Positions 6,924 to 14,758 of a stretch of 16,843 nucleotides of DNA are shown piece by piece; position 1 is the stretch's first letter; every line of letters begins with the position of its first letter. The stretch is from NCBI GenBank assembly GCA_016210825.1, contig JACQTM010000200.1, forward strand, positions 1-16,843, written 5' to 3'. The DNA is from Hyphomicrobiales bacterium. Lineage in GTDB: Bacteria > Pseudomonadota > Alphaproteobacteria > Rhizobiales > Xanthobacteraceae. The notes under the pieces were generated by a model, which saw nothing but the letters and a program-made list of their open reading frames with translations, did no database searches and was not told the origin of the DNA. Made by a program: the position numbers and the translations under genes.

Positions 6924-7573
6924 GGCAGCGTGTCGGCGAGAAGCGTGCGAAACGACGGGCGCGACTTTACGCGCGCGTACCAACTTTTCGCCGCCTCGTC
7001 CTCGTGCCATGGCACATCGCCCAGATAATCGACCGTGGACAAGTGCGCGGCGGCCGCGAGATCCGCATAGCTCAAAGTCTCGCCGGCAAGCCAATTCCGC
7101 GTACCCATCAGCCAGCCAATATAGGCCATATGGTAGCGAATGTTGTTTTTGGCAGCGCGCAGTACATTGGCGTCCGGGGAACCGCCGCCCTGCTCGGGCG
7201 ACATGTAACGCTTGTAGATGCGCTCAGTCACCAGCGGCCCGCTGACCTCGGCGAAGAACTTCTCATGGAACCAGGCCGATAGTCGCCGCACCTCGACGCG
7301 ATCGCCAGGGTCGCGTGGCAGCAGCTTACGCTCGTCATGCATGCGCACGCGCGTCTCCTCGAGATATTCGGCGATGATCTGCGCGCCCGGAACGGCTGGA
7401 CCGCCCTCGATCACGAGCACCGGCGTGGCCGCCGCTGGATTGACGAGAAGAAAGCTTTCCCGCCGCTCCCAGAAGCGTTCCTCGACCAACCGCACAGTCA
7501 GGCCGTATTCGGCGAGCGCAAGCCGCGCAAAGCGCGAATGCGGACAGAAGGGGTGATGGAGCAATGTCAGCAT
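6881..7573 (-). CDS. Glutathione S-transferase-like protein
   Basis: The 230-residue protein starts MLTLLHHPFCPHSRFARLAL, a thioredoxin-fold N-terminal domain with C10-P-H-S at the place of the active Cys/Ser. The typical cis-proline/glutathione-site strand (ATPVLVIEGG, then QIIAEYLEE) follows at about 45-70. The helical C-terminal domain carries the N-capping segment GETLSYADLAAAAHLSTVDYLG. The start at ATG 7573 follows AAGAAGG at good spacing. It lies upstream of queG with overlapping ends, so the two are probably one operon, though no metabolic link is obvious. The substrate cannot be told from the sequence. The gene is divergent from uppP. Confidence 0.85.
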   Translation of the reverse strand: MLTLLHHPFCPHSRFARLALAEYGLTVRLVEERFWERRESFLLVNPAAATPVLVIEGGPAVPGAQIIAEYLEETRVRMHDERKLLPRDPGDRVEVRRLSAWFHEKFFAEVSGPLVTERIYKRYMSPEQGGGSPDANVLRAAKNNIRYHMAYIGWLMGTRNWLAGETLSYADLAAAAHLSTVDYLGDVPWHEDEAAKSWYARVKSRPSFRTLLADTLPWMAPAENYINLDF

Positions 7574-7759
7574 CGCGCCTTCTTGAACATGAATGGCCCG
7601 CTCGATAGCTCGGTCGGGGGAATCATGCGAGGCGAGACTAGCGAACGCGCATGGGCCCGAGCAATCTGTTGAGAGAAAGGGCTTAGCCGTTGCTCCCGCG
7701 GTGATGTTGCGCCAAAAGCGATTGTCGCGGCGCGGATCGCCTTGTTTTCGGAGTTTTCC

Positions 7760-8566
7760 ATGATATTCGATCTTTTCAAGGCGGCCGTTCTCGGCCTTGC
7801 TGAGGGCTTGACTGAATTCATTCCGGTGTCCTCGACCGGCCATTTGCTCCTGCTCGAGCGCTTCTTCGGTTTCGACGACGACGAATTCGGCAAGACCTTC
7901 GTCGTCCTCATTCAACTCGGTGCCATCCTCGCCATCCTGTCGATTTATTTCGGCCGCTTGTGGCGGATCGCCATCGGCATGTTCAGCGATCCGGGCGCGC
8001 GCCGTTTCGTCATCGGCGTGCTAATCGCCTTCCTGCCCGCCGCCATGATCGGCGCCGCCGCGTATGGCATCATCAAGGGCGTATTGTTCAATCCGTGGGT
8101 CGTTTGCTTCATGCTGATTGCCGGCGGCGCAGTGCTGCTTTGGGTCGATCAACTCGATCTTACGCCGCGCTACCACGATGCCTTAGCATTTTCGCTGCCG
8201 ATGTGTTTTGCCATCGGCGTCTTTCAATGCTTCGCCATGATCCCGGGCGTATCGCGTTCCGGCGCAACGATCGTCTCCGCCATGCTGATGGGCGCGGACA
8301 AGCGCTCGGCTGCGGAATTTTCGTTCTATCTCGCAATGCCAACCATGGCTGGCGCCTTTGCCTACGACCTCTACAAGAATATCGGGCAGATGAACGGCGG
8401 CAACACGATCATCGTTGCCGTTGGCTTCGCCACGTCGTTCGTTTGTGGTTGGTTCGTGGTGAAAACGCTGCTCGACTATGTGACCCGCCACGGTTTTGGA
8501 TTGTTCGCGTGGTGGCGCGTAATTGTCGGCTCGGCTGGCCTGATTGCTTTGGCGCTTGGCAGATGA
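7760..8566 (+). CDS. uppP: Undecaprenyl-diphosphate phosphatase
   Basis: UppP (BacA) is an inner-membrane enzyme that dephosphorylates undecaprenyl pyrophosphate, recycling the lipid carrier of peptidoglycan and other polymers. The 268-residue protein shows E15 and E19 in GLAEGLTEFIP, SSTGH (24-28) and PGVSRSGAT (162-170), which form the catalytic pocket in the E. coli enzyme, and about seven hydrophobic segments. I chose ATG 7760 because GGAG lies 7 nt upstream; a TTG at 7742 in the same frame would include that ribosome site in the gene. The stop is 13 bp from the convergent gene's stop, with no terminator hairpin between them. The divergent upstream gap (7574-7759) holds no gene. Confidence 0.96.
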   Translation: MIFDLFKAAVLGLAEGLTEFIPVSSTGHLLLLERFFGFDDDEFGKTFVVLIQLGAILAILSIYFGRLWRIAIGMFSDPGARRFVIGVLIAFLPAAMIGAAAYGIIKGVLFNPWVVCFMLIAGGAVLLWVDQLDLTPRYHDALAFSLPMCFAIGVFQCFAMIPGVSRSGATIVSAMLMGADKRSAAEFSFYLAMPTMAGAFAYDLYKNIGQMNGGNTIIVAVGFATSFVCGWFVVKTLLDYVTRHGFGLFAWWRVIVGSAGLIALALGR

Positions 8567-8579
8567 GAAGTTTTGCGTT

Positions 8580-9551
8580 TTAGGTGACGCGCCCCTTGAA
8601 CTGACCGGTGCGGCGGAAGCGCCACAGGTAGGATGGCACGATCGTTTCCATCGCCGTCGGATCAATGTGCAGCCCTTGCAGCGTGCGGCCGCGGTGCTTG
8701 GCGTCTTCTGACACGACATTGTCGTGTTTGAGCAATTCAACCTGATCCGGCGTCAACAGCGGTTTGGGCAAGAATTGCAGAAATACGGCTTGAAGCTTGG
8801 CGAGCGCGAAGGGCAGCGGCAGCAACAGTCGGCGCCGTTCAATTGTTGCGAGCACGTATTCCATTAATTCCCTGAAGCTTCGGATTTGCGGGCCGCCCAA
8901 CTCGTAAATTGCCCCCGGAGTTGCATTGCCTTCCACGGCCGCCGTGATCGCCGCGGCGACGTCGCCGACGAAAACCGGCTGGAAGCGCGTGTGGCCGCCG
9001 CCGATTAACGGCAGCACCGGCGAGAGCCGCGCCATCGCCGCGAACCGATTGAAAAAATCGTCCTCCGGGCCAAACATGATCGACGGCCGCATGATCGTCG
9101 CGGCCGGTTTCGCCACGAGCACAAGCCGCTCGCCTTCGGCTTTGGTGCGTGCGTAGATCGACGACGAATTCACGTCGGCGCCGATGGCGGAGACATGGAT
9201 CAGCCGCGCGCCGAAATCGGATGCCGCATGCGCAACTGTTTCGGCACCTTCGGTGTGAACCGCGGTGAAACGCTGGCGTCCGCGCTGAAACAGAATGCCA
9301 ACGAGGTTGATGACCACGGCGGAATCGCGCGCCGCCGCCTCAACGGATTCCGGATAACGCAAATTGGCCTGGACGGCGTGGATCTGGCCGACGGTGCCAA
9401 GCGGCTGCAGAAAGCCGGCAAGGTCGGGCCGGCGAACGGCTACGCGGATACGATAGCGGCGCTTTGCGAGCGCGCGCACGACGTGCCGGCCGAGAAAACC
9501 GGAGCCGCCGAAGACGGTAATCAGCGTATCGGAATTGGATCGGGTGGTCAC
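8580..9551 (-). CDS. NDUFA9-like NAD-dependent epimerase/reductase
   Basis: The 323-residue atypical short-chain dehydrogenase has a Rossmann motif GGSGFLG at 15-21 and Y133-x3-K137 in SIYARTKAEGE. Alphaproteobacterial proteins of this kind resemble the NDUFA9/39 kDa accessory subunit of complex I. Some bind NADPH; their bacterial role is not settled. I chose GTG 9551 because GGAAGG sits 6 nt upstream and the family begins shortly before TLITVFGG; the upstream extension to 9635 is unlike the family. The tRNA-Leu promoter is divergent from it. Annotation as a complex I protein is by resemblance only, as no nuo gene lies here. Confidence 0.87.
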   Translation of the reverse strand: MTTRSNSDTLITVFGGSGFLGRHVVRALAKRRYRIRVAVRRPDLAGFLQPLGTVGQIHAVQANLRYPESVEAAARDSAVVINLVGILFQRGRQRFTAVHTEGAETVAHAASDFGARLIHVSAIGADVNSSSIYARTKAEGERLVLVAKPAATIMRPSIMFGPEDDFFNRFAAMARLSPVLPLIGGGHTRFQPVFVGDVAAAITAAVEGNATPGAIYELGGPQIRSFRELMEYVLATIERRRLLLPLPFALAKLQAVFLQFLPKPLLTPDQVELLKHDNVVSEDAKHRGRTLQGLHIDPTAMETIVPSYLWRFRRTGQFKGRVT

Positions 9552-9621
9552 AGGTGGCCTTCCAGCGTCGCGAAATACAGGATCGTCCTTGCACTGTATA
9601 GTGGGCAAAGTCCCTCGGCAT

Positions 9622-9650
9622 TTGACAAGGCGCAACCCCGCCTCTTATCT
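9622..9650 (+). promoter_or_regulatory. Sigma70-type promoter of tRNA-Leu
   Basis: TTGACA (9622-9627), an exact -35 consensus, is followed after 17 bp by TTATCT (9645-9650). The expected start is near 9657, a few bases before the mature tRNA 5' end at 9661. It is the best sigma70-type promoter in the window and probably also serves rnd. Confidence 0.8.
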
Positions 9651-9660
9651 GTCGCCGAAA

Positions 9661-9745
<85 letters not shown>

Positions 9746-9767
9746 GTGTCCCGATCCGTGGAACCGC

Positions 9768-10382
9768 ATGACCATCCGCCTGCATCGCGGCGATCTCCCC
9801 GACCTCTCGCGTTACCGTGGACCGGTGGCGGTCGATACCGAGACCATGGGTCTCGATCCGAAACGCGACCGGCTGTGTCTCGTCCAGCTTTCGCCCGGCG
9901 ACGGATCGGCCGATATCGTGCAGATCCCAGTCGGCGCCGCCAACGCGCCAAATTTGAAGAAGCTGCTCGGCGACCGCTCGATCTTGAAAATTTTTCATTT
10001 TGCGCGATTCGATCTCGCGGCGATCGAGAACGCGTTACAGGTGATGGCGGCACCCGTCTTCTGTACCAAAATCGCCTCGCGGCTCACCCGCACCTATACC
10101 GACAAGCACGGCTTGAAGGACCTCGCGCGTGACCTGCTTGGCATCGACCTGTCGAAGCAGCAGCAGCTGTCCGATTGGGGCGCCGAGACGCTCTCAGAAG
10201 CGCAGTTGACCTACGCCGCCTCCGACGTGCTGCACCTCCACCCCCTCAAGGAGAAGCTGGAGGTCCTCCTGGCGCGCGAGGGACGCACTGAGCTTGCCAA
10301 GGCATGCTTCGATTTCCTGCCGCAACGCGCCCGCCTCGACCTTGCCGGATGGGCGCTGGAGGACATTTTTTCGCATTCGTGA
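9768..10382 (+). CDS. rnd: Ribonuclease D, short form (3'-5' exoribonuclease)
   Basis: The 204-residue protein is a DEDDy exonuclease: D23 and E25 in VDTETMGL, D82 in FARFD, and Y149/D153 in YAASDVLHL. E. coli RNase D is about 375 residues with two HRDC domains; these are absent here, as is common for the short alphaproteobacterial form. RNase D trims 3' ends of tRNA precursors and other small RNAs. The gene begins 22 nt after tRNA-Leu with no terminator between, so the two are probably transcribed together. ATG 9768 has a modest GTGGAA ribosome site. A 7-bp hairpin straddles the stop (10370-10388). Confidence 0.93.
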   Translation: MTIRLHRGDLPDLSRYRGPVAVDTETMGLDPKRDRLCLVQLSPGDGSADIVQIPVGAANAPNLKKLLGDRSILKIFHFARFDLAAIENALQVMAAPVFCTKIASRLTRTYTDKHGLKDLARDLLGIDLSKQQQLSDWGAETLSEAQLTYAASDVLHLHPLKEKLEVLLAREGRTELAKACFDFLPQRARLDLAGWALEDIFSHS

Positions 10383-10388
10383 TGCGAA
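10370..10388 (+). terminator. Hairpin spanning the rnd stop codon
   Basis: TTCGCAT (10370-10376) and ATGCGAA (10382-10388) form a perfect 7-bp stem with a 5-nt loop. No T run follows on the plus strand, so it is a weak candidate for a terminator and may instead protect the 3' end of the rnd transcript. Confidence 0.35.
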
Positions 10389-10441
10389 GCTGCCGTGCCG
10401 GGGCCATATTCGCAGGGGATTTTTACGTCGCTGCATCGTAA

Positions 10442-10463
10442 AATCGGTCCGAAATCACCGATT
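10442..10463. repeat. Inverted repeat upstream of lptC
   Basis: AATCGGT (10442-10448) and ACCGATT (10457-10463) are perfect arms around an 8-nt centre, ending 21 bp before the chosen lptC start. It could be an operator or a leader hairpin. If lptC began at GTG 10395 the repeat would be coding, but that stretch does not look like LptC. Confidence 0.45.
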
Positions 10464-10484
10464 CTGCGAGGGATCAAAGCAGGG

Positions 10485-11240
10485 ATGAATTATCAGATGT
10501 CCGGCTCGCAATTGGAGGCGAGACGCGGTCCCGCCCACATGGCGACGGGACGCGACGATGGCGAACGCGCTTTTCGCGGCGCCTCGCGCCACAGTCGTAG
10601 CGTTCGCATCCTGCGCATCGCCATTCCGATCGGTGTCGTTGTGTGCCTTGTCGGCGTGCTGCTCGCGACTTGGCTTAATCCGCTGCGCCTCGTCTATCGG
10701 CTACCGGCGGATATCGGCAGCGTCGTGATTTCGGGCACTAAGATCACCATGGAGCAGCCGCGCATCGCCGGCTTTACGAAGGACTCGCGGGCTTACGAAG
10801 TGAACGCGCGCGCCGCCGCGCAGGATCTGTCCAATCCGACGGTTGTCGAGTTTCACGAAATTCGCGCCAAGCTCGACTTACCGGACAAGACCGTGATGCA
10901 GATGACGGCGCAGAACGGCCTGTTCAACACCAAGACTCAAACGCTTACGCTTGGAAAGGAAATTCTGCTGAACTCGGCGAATGGCTATGAGGGACGTTTA
11001 ACAGAAGCGATTATCGACATCCAGAATCAAAGACTGGTCTCGAACGAGCCGGTGGAATTGAAAACGCTTCAGGGCAAGCTCAACGCCAATCGGCTTGAGG
11101 TGACGGGCTTCGGCGAAGTGATGCGTTTCGAAGGCGGCGTTGCCATGGTCATCGATCCGAGCAAGCAGATCTCGGCAAAGACCGGTAATTCCACCGAGAA
11201 ACCCGCCGAGGCCGCGAACACCAAGACGGTGACCGAGTGA
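10485..11240 (+). CDS. lptC: LPS export protein LptC
   Basis: LptC anchors the periplasmic bridge that carries lipopolysaccharide from the LptB2FG transporter to LptA. The 251-residue protein has an N-terminal cytoplasmic stretch, one membrane segment (about residues 44-62: IAIPIGVVVCLVGVLLATW) and a periplasmic beta domain, as in the LptC/DUF1239 family. It is longer than E. coli LptC (191), as usual in alphaproteobacteria. I chose ATG 10485, with GAGGG at 10469-10473 and GCAGGG just before the codon; GTG 10395 is possible but adds an unlikely peptide. The last 4 bp overlap the lptA start (GTGA), so translation is probably coupled. Confidence 0.87.
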   Translation: MNYQMSGSQLEARRGPAHMATGRDDGERAFRGASRHSRSVRILRIAIPIGVVVCLVGVLLATWLNPLRLVYRLPADIGSVVISGTKITMEQPRIAGFTKDSRAYEVNARAAAQDLSNPTVVEFHEIRAKLDLPDKTVMQMTAQNGLFNTKTQTLTLGKEILLNSANGYEGRLTEAIIDIQNQRLVSNEPVELKTLQGKLNANRLEVTGFGEVMRFEGGVAMVIDPSKQISAKTGNSTEKPAEAANTKTVTE

Positions 11241-11986
11241 ACGTATCGGGCTTAGCGAACTGCTTGTGCACTCTTGGCGCGGCCATCTTCGTGTCCGGCA
11301 GCATCGTTGTACCGAAAGCGGCGGCGCAGGCTACGACCGCGCAGGGTATTCCCAACGCGGTGCAGGGATTTTCGCAAAATCGCAATCAACCGGTACAGAT
11401 CGAGGCAGCCACCCTCGAAGTCCGCGACAAGGACAAGATTGCGACCTTCAGCGGAAGCGTGCTCGTCACCCAGGGCGACACCAATATGCGCAGCAAGACG
11501 CTCGTGGTGTTCTACGATCAAGAATCGGGCGGCAGCGCCGCCTTGAAGGCGGCCAAACCCGGACCGGGCGGCCAATCGCAGATCCGCCGGCTCGAAGCAC
11601 GGGGGGGCGTCGTGGTTACTCAAAAGGACCAGACCGCGACCGGCGACACCGGAATATTCGATATGCGCTCGAATACGGTCACATTGGCCGGCAATGTTCT
11701 GGTGACGCAGGGCCAAAACGTGCTGCGCGGCGATCGTCTGATCGTCGATCTGACGAGCGGTGTCTCGCGGGTGGAATCGGGCAAGGCCGGCCAGGGCCGC
11801 GTCCAGGGACTATTCATGCCGGGCAGCGCCAAGGATGCGAAAGACGCAAAAGACGGCAAAGACGCAAAAGGCAGCAAGGACAGCAAGGATACGAAAGACT
11901 CGAAGCCGGCCGCGGGCGCCGCGAACGATGCTATCGCAAAGGATACCCCGAAACCGGCGCTCGTGCGCCCACCCCCGATCTATTAA
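11237..11986 (+). CDS. lptA: LPS transport periplasmic protein LptA
   Basis: The 249-residue protein starts at GTG 11237, whose GTGA overlaps the lptC stop. A signal peptide is visible (hydrophobic core GLANCLCTLGAAIFVSGSIV, cleavage near AAAQA at about 28-32). The OstA-like beta jellyroll follows: PVQIEAATLEVRDKDKIATF, GSVLVTQGDTNMRSKTL, TATGDTGIFDMRSNTVTLAGNV and LRGDRLIVDL. LptA bridges the periplasm and passes lipopolysaccharide to LptD. The C-terminus is unusual: a Lys-Asp-rich triplet repeat, then a proline-rich tail ending in PPPIY. E. coli LptA is 185 residues, and the extra length is mostly this tail. Confidence 0.92.
   Translation: MNVSGLANCLCTLGAAIFVSGSIVVPKAAAQATTAQGIPNAVQGFSQNRNQPVQIEAATLEVRDKDKIATFSGSVLVTQGDTNMRSKTLVVFYDQESGGSAALKAAKPGPGGQSQIRRLEARGGVVVTQKDQTATGDTGIFDMRSNTVTLAGNVLVTQGQNVLRGDRLIVDLTSGVSRVESGKAGQGRVQGLFMPGSAKDAKDAKDGKDAKGSKDSKDTKDSKPAAGAANDAIAKDTPKPALVRPPPIY
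11828..11905 (+). repeat. 9-bp tandem repeat encoding Ala/Gly/Ser-Lys-Asp triplets
   Basis: Within the lptA tail, codons read AKD-AKD-AKD-GKD-AKG-SKD-SKD-TKD-SK, about eight copies of a 9-bp unit. Copies differ at third bases, so the repeat is not a fresh duplication. The peptide is highly charged and probably disordered. Confidence 0.85.
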
Positions 11987-12067
11987 CCTCGCAGGCGGCC
12001 TCGTGATTGCAAGCGGGGCGGCGAGCGATTATCACCGCCGCAATCGACCGTAAGCCCCGAGGCAAGC

Positions 12068-12985
12068 GTGCTCGACATCATTTCTTTGTTCCGGCGTCGC
12101 CGCGCGCCTGCGCGCAGACGAAGGCTATCCACCGGAGGATGGCAGCGCGAGCTTGTCAATTTCACGCGCTCTTTGTTCGTCTGGCGCGGCAACGATGCGG
12201 TCTATGGCCAGCGCTACTTTCGTCCCCGGCAAGATGGTCCCCTGCACCATCAGCCAGCACGCTATGGCTTTCTTGCCGTGCACGGCCTCGAGAAAAGCTT
12301 CGTCGGGCGCAAGGTTGTGCAAGGGGCGAGCCTCTACGTGCGTCGAGGCGAGGCGGTCGGGCTTCTCGGACCCAATGGCGCTGGCAAGACCACAATCTTT
12401 TACATGATCACGGGCCTGATCAAGGCAGACCGCGGGCGCATCGAGCTCGACGGCTATGACGTGACGGGACTTCCGATGTATCAGCGCGCGCGGCTCGGCA
12501 TCGGTTACTTACCGCAGGAAGCTTCGATCTTCCGCGGCCTCAATGTCGAGGACAACATCCGCTCGGTGTTGGAGGTCATTGAGCCCGATAAGCGCCGACG
12601 CGAAGCCGAACTCAATGGGCTGCTCGAGGAATTCAACATCGCGCGCCTGCGCAAGACGCCTTCGATCGCGCTGTCAGGCGGCGAGCGCCGTCGCGTTGAG
12701 ATTGCCCGCGCGCTCGCCACGCGTCCTAATTACATGCTGCTCGACGAGCCATTCGCGGGTATTGACCCGATCGCTGTCGGCGACATCCAGGCGCTGGTGC
12801 GGCATCTGACCTATCGCGGCATCGGCGTGCTGATCACCGATCACAACGTTCGCGAAACCCTCGGCCTGACCGACCGCGCATATATTATTTATTCCGGTGA
12901 GGTCCTGATGGAGGGCCGCGCTCAAGACATCGTTAACAATCCCGATGTCAGGCGGCTCTATCTCGGCGAGGAATTCAAGCTATGA
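12068..12985 (+). CDS. lptB: LPS export ABC transporter ATPase LptB
   Basis: The cytoplasmic ATPase of the LptB2FG complex powers lipopolysaccharide extraction from the inner membrane. In this 305-residue protein, Walker A GPNGAGKT is at 101-108, Q-loop Q150, signature LSGGE at 202-206, Walker B MLLDE at 223-227 and H-loop H259; the C-terminus NNPDVRRLYLGEEFKL is typical of LptB. The ATPase core begins at about residue 68. The first 67 residues are an Arg-rich extension absent from E. coli LptB (241 residues), although extensions of this sort occur in related rhizobia. GTG 12068 follows GAGG at 5 nt spacing, supporting the long form. lptF and lptG are not in the window. Confidence 0.93.
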   Translation: MLDIISLFRRRRAPARRRRLSTGGWQRELVNFTRSLFVWRGNDAVYGQRYFRPRQDGPLHHQPARYGFLAVHGLEKSFVGRKVVQGASLYVRRGEAVGLLGPNGAGKTTIFYMITGLIKADRGRIELDGYDVTGLPMYQRARLGIGYLPQEASIFRGLNVEDNIRSVLEVIEPDKRRREAELNGLLEEFNIARLRKTPSIALSGGERRRVEIARALATRPNYMLLDEPFAGIDPIAVGDIQALVRHLTYRGIGVLITDHNVRETLGLTDRAYIIYSGEVLMEGRAQDIVNNPDVRRLYLGEEFKL

Positions 12986-13014
12986 GTTTGCCTGAGATTA
13001 TCGAAATTTAAGGC

Positions 13015-13046
13015 TGGCACGTTTTTTCACATGCACAAATCGTGCC
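13015..13046 (+). promoter_or_regulatory. Inverted repeat with partial sigma54-like site before rpoN
   Basis: TGGCACG (13015-13021) matches the -24 element of sigma54 promoters, but the -12 position reads TTCA instead of TTGC, so the match is incomplete. The same bases form an inverted repeat with CGTGCC (13041-13046). Autoregulation of rpoN by sigma54 is known in rhizobia, which makes the site worth noting. Its function is unproven. Confidence 0.35.
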
Positions 13047-13065
13047 GAGGCGCTAAAAGCGACTC

Positions 13066-14607
13066 ATGGCACTGACCCATAAGCTCGAATTCCGCCAGAG
13101 CCAGGCCCTGGTGATGACGCCGCAGTTGATGCAGGCGATCAAGCTACTGCAGCTCTCGAACCTGGACCTCGCGGCTTATGTGGAGGAGGAACTGGAACGC
13201 AATCCGCTTCTTGAGCGGGCGAGCGAGGGGGAGGCCGGCGCCGAGCCGGGCCCGGTCGCGGCCGAATCCGAATCCGAAGCCGAAGGCGAGGAGGGCGCGG
13301 CCGACTGGATGGACCGCGATCTTGGCACCAGCCGCACGGTGATCGAGGGCGAGCTTGATACCTCACTGGAGAACGTCTTTCCCGAGGACGCAAGCCAAGA
13401 GAGTCAGCCTCAGGCGCTTGAGGCACCGCCGGCCTATTCGGAATGGGCGAGCGTTGGATCCGGCGGCCGGGACAATGACGATTATAACCTCGAAGCCTTC
13501 GTCTCCGCGGAGACGACGCTGACCGATCATCTCGCAGAGCAAATGATGATGGCGATCGCCGATCCGGCGCGACGAATGATTGGACAATTCTTGATCGATC
13601 TCATCGACGAGGCGGGCTATCTCACCGGCGACCTATCGTCGGTTGCCGAAAAACTTGGCGCACCGCTCACCGAGGTCGAATCGACGCTCGCTATTCTGCA
13701 AGGGTTCGATCCGCCCGGCGTGTGCGCGCGCAATCTCACCGAATGCCTTGCCATTCAACTGAAAGAGCGTGACCGGTTCGATCCGGCGATGGTCGCGCTT
13801 GTTCAGCATCTCGATTTATTGGCTAAGCGCGATCTCACAGCCTTACGAAAGATTTGCGGCGTCGACGACGAAGACCTGACGGACATGATCGCCGAGATCC
13901 GCCACCTCAATCCGAAGCCGGGTCTTGCTTTCGGTTCGACCACGGTACAGGCGATCGTGCCCGATGTGTTCGTACGGCAAGGGCCGGACGGTGGATGGCT
14001 GGTCGAGCTCAATTCCGACACGCTGCCGAAAGTGCTGCTCAATCAGAGCTATCATGCCAAGGTCTCGAAAACCGCAGCGAGCGTTACCGACAAATCCTAC
14101 CTCGCCAATTGCCTGCAGACGGCGACCTGGCTGATCCGCGCGCTCGATCAGCGCGCGCGCACCATCCTGAAAGTTTCGACCGAAATCGTTAAACAACAAG
14201 ACGCCTTCTTCGCGCACGGCGTCCAGCATTTGCGCCCGCTCAATCTCAAGGCAGTGGCGGATGCGATCAGCATGCACGAATCGACCGTCTCGCGCGTGAC
14301 CGCGAACAAATACATGGCGACCAGTCGCGGGATTTTCGAATTGAAATACTTCTTCACTTCGGCAATCGCGGCGTCCGACGGGGGTGAAGCGCACTCGGCG
14401 GAGGCAGTACGCCACCGGATTAAGCAATTGATCGACGCGGAACCCGGCGAAGGTGTGCTGTCCGATGACACCATCGTGGAGAAACTGCGTGAATCCGGCA
14501 TCGAAATCGCGCGCCGCACGGTTGCGAAGTACCGCGAAGCCATGCGAATCCCGTCCTCGCTGCAGCGCCGGCGGGAAAAAGCTGCTGCCGGTGGCGGCGG
14601 AAGATGA
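13066..14607 (+). CDS. rpoN: RNA polymerase sigma-54 factor
   Basis: Sigma-54 directs transcription of nitrogen-assimilation and other genes from -24/-12 promoters with the help of AAA+ activators. The 513-residue protein has the Gln/Leu-rich region I (LEFRQSQALVMTPQLMQAIKLLQLS, about 7-31), an acidic region II (about 52-135), a core-binding region (about 145-340), a helix-turn-helix (about 400-420: LKAVADAISMHESTVSRVTANKY) and the RpoN box ARRTVAKYRE at 482-491. All family landmarks are intact. ATG 13066 matches the conserved N-terminus. It follows lptB on the same strand at 80 bp, the usual order in proteobacteria. Confidence 0.97.
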   Translation: MALTHKLEFRQSQALVMTPQLMQAIKLLQLSNLDLAAYVEEELERNPLLERASEGEAGAEPGPVAAESESEAEGEEGAADWMDRDLGTSRTVIEGELDTSLENVFPEDASQESQPQALEAPPAYSEWASVGSGGRDNDDYNLEAFVSAETTLTDHLAEQMMMAIADPARRMIGQFLIDLIDEAGYLTGDLSSVAEKLGAPLTEVESTLAILQGFDPPGVCARNLTECLAIQLKERDRFDPAMVALVQHLDLLAKRDLTALRKICGVDDEDLTDMIAEIRHLNPKPGLAFGSTTVQAIVPDVFVRQGPDGGWLVELNSDTLPKVLLNQSYHAKVSKTAASVTDKSYLANCLQTATWLIRALDQRARTILKVSTEIVKQQDAFFAHGVQHLRPLNLKAVADAISMHESTVSRVTANKYMATSRGIFELKYFFTSAIAASDGGEAHSAEAVRHRIKQLIDAEPGEGVLSDDTIVEKLRESGIEIARRTVAKYREAMRIPSSLQRRREKAAAGGGGR

Positions 14608-14686
14608 CCGCGGCGTGACGGCCGCGCTCAGCAATTATTTTGAATAATGGATCAGTCAAACTTATCCGGGCGCCCATTGACGGCGT

Positions 14687-14713
14687 GGCGGCGGCTCCTT
14701 ATGGTCCGCCGCC
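14687..14713 (+). terminator. GC-rich hairpin between rpoN and ptsN
   Basis: GGCGGCGG (14687-14694) and CCGCCGCC (14706-14713) form an 8-bp stem with an 11-nt loop. No T run follows, so it may be a Rho-linked pause, an attenuator or an mRNA end-protecting structure. It sits where other alphaproteobacteria carry the hpf gene. Confidence 0.4.
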
Positions 14714-14758
14714 TTCCGCTCATCCCCGACCTATTTAAACCGCCCCGGACGGGTTCCC

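Noticed and set aside
9592..9603. CACT-GTAT-AGTG dyad with TATACA on the minus strand, possible promoter of the NDUFA9-like gene
   Set aside because: No -35 box stands at a proper distance, so I could not support it as a promoter.
12982..13011. Nine-codon frame (MSLPEIIEI) starting on the lptB stop
   Set aside because: The ATGA overlap is appealing, but nine codons cannot be told from chance and no role is evident.
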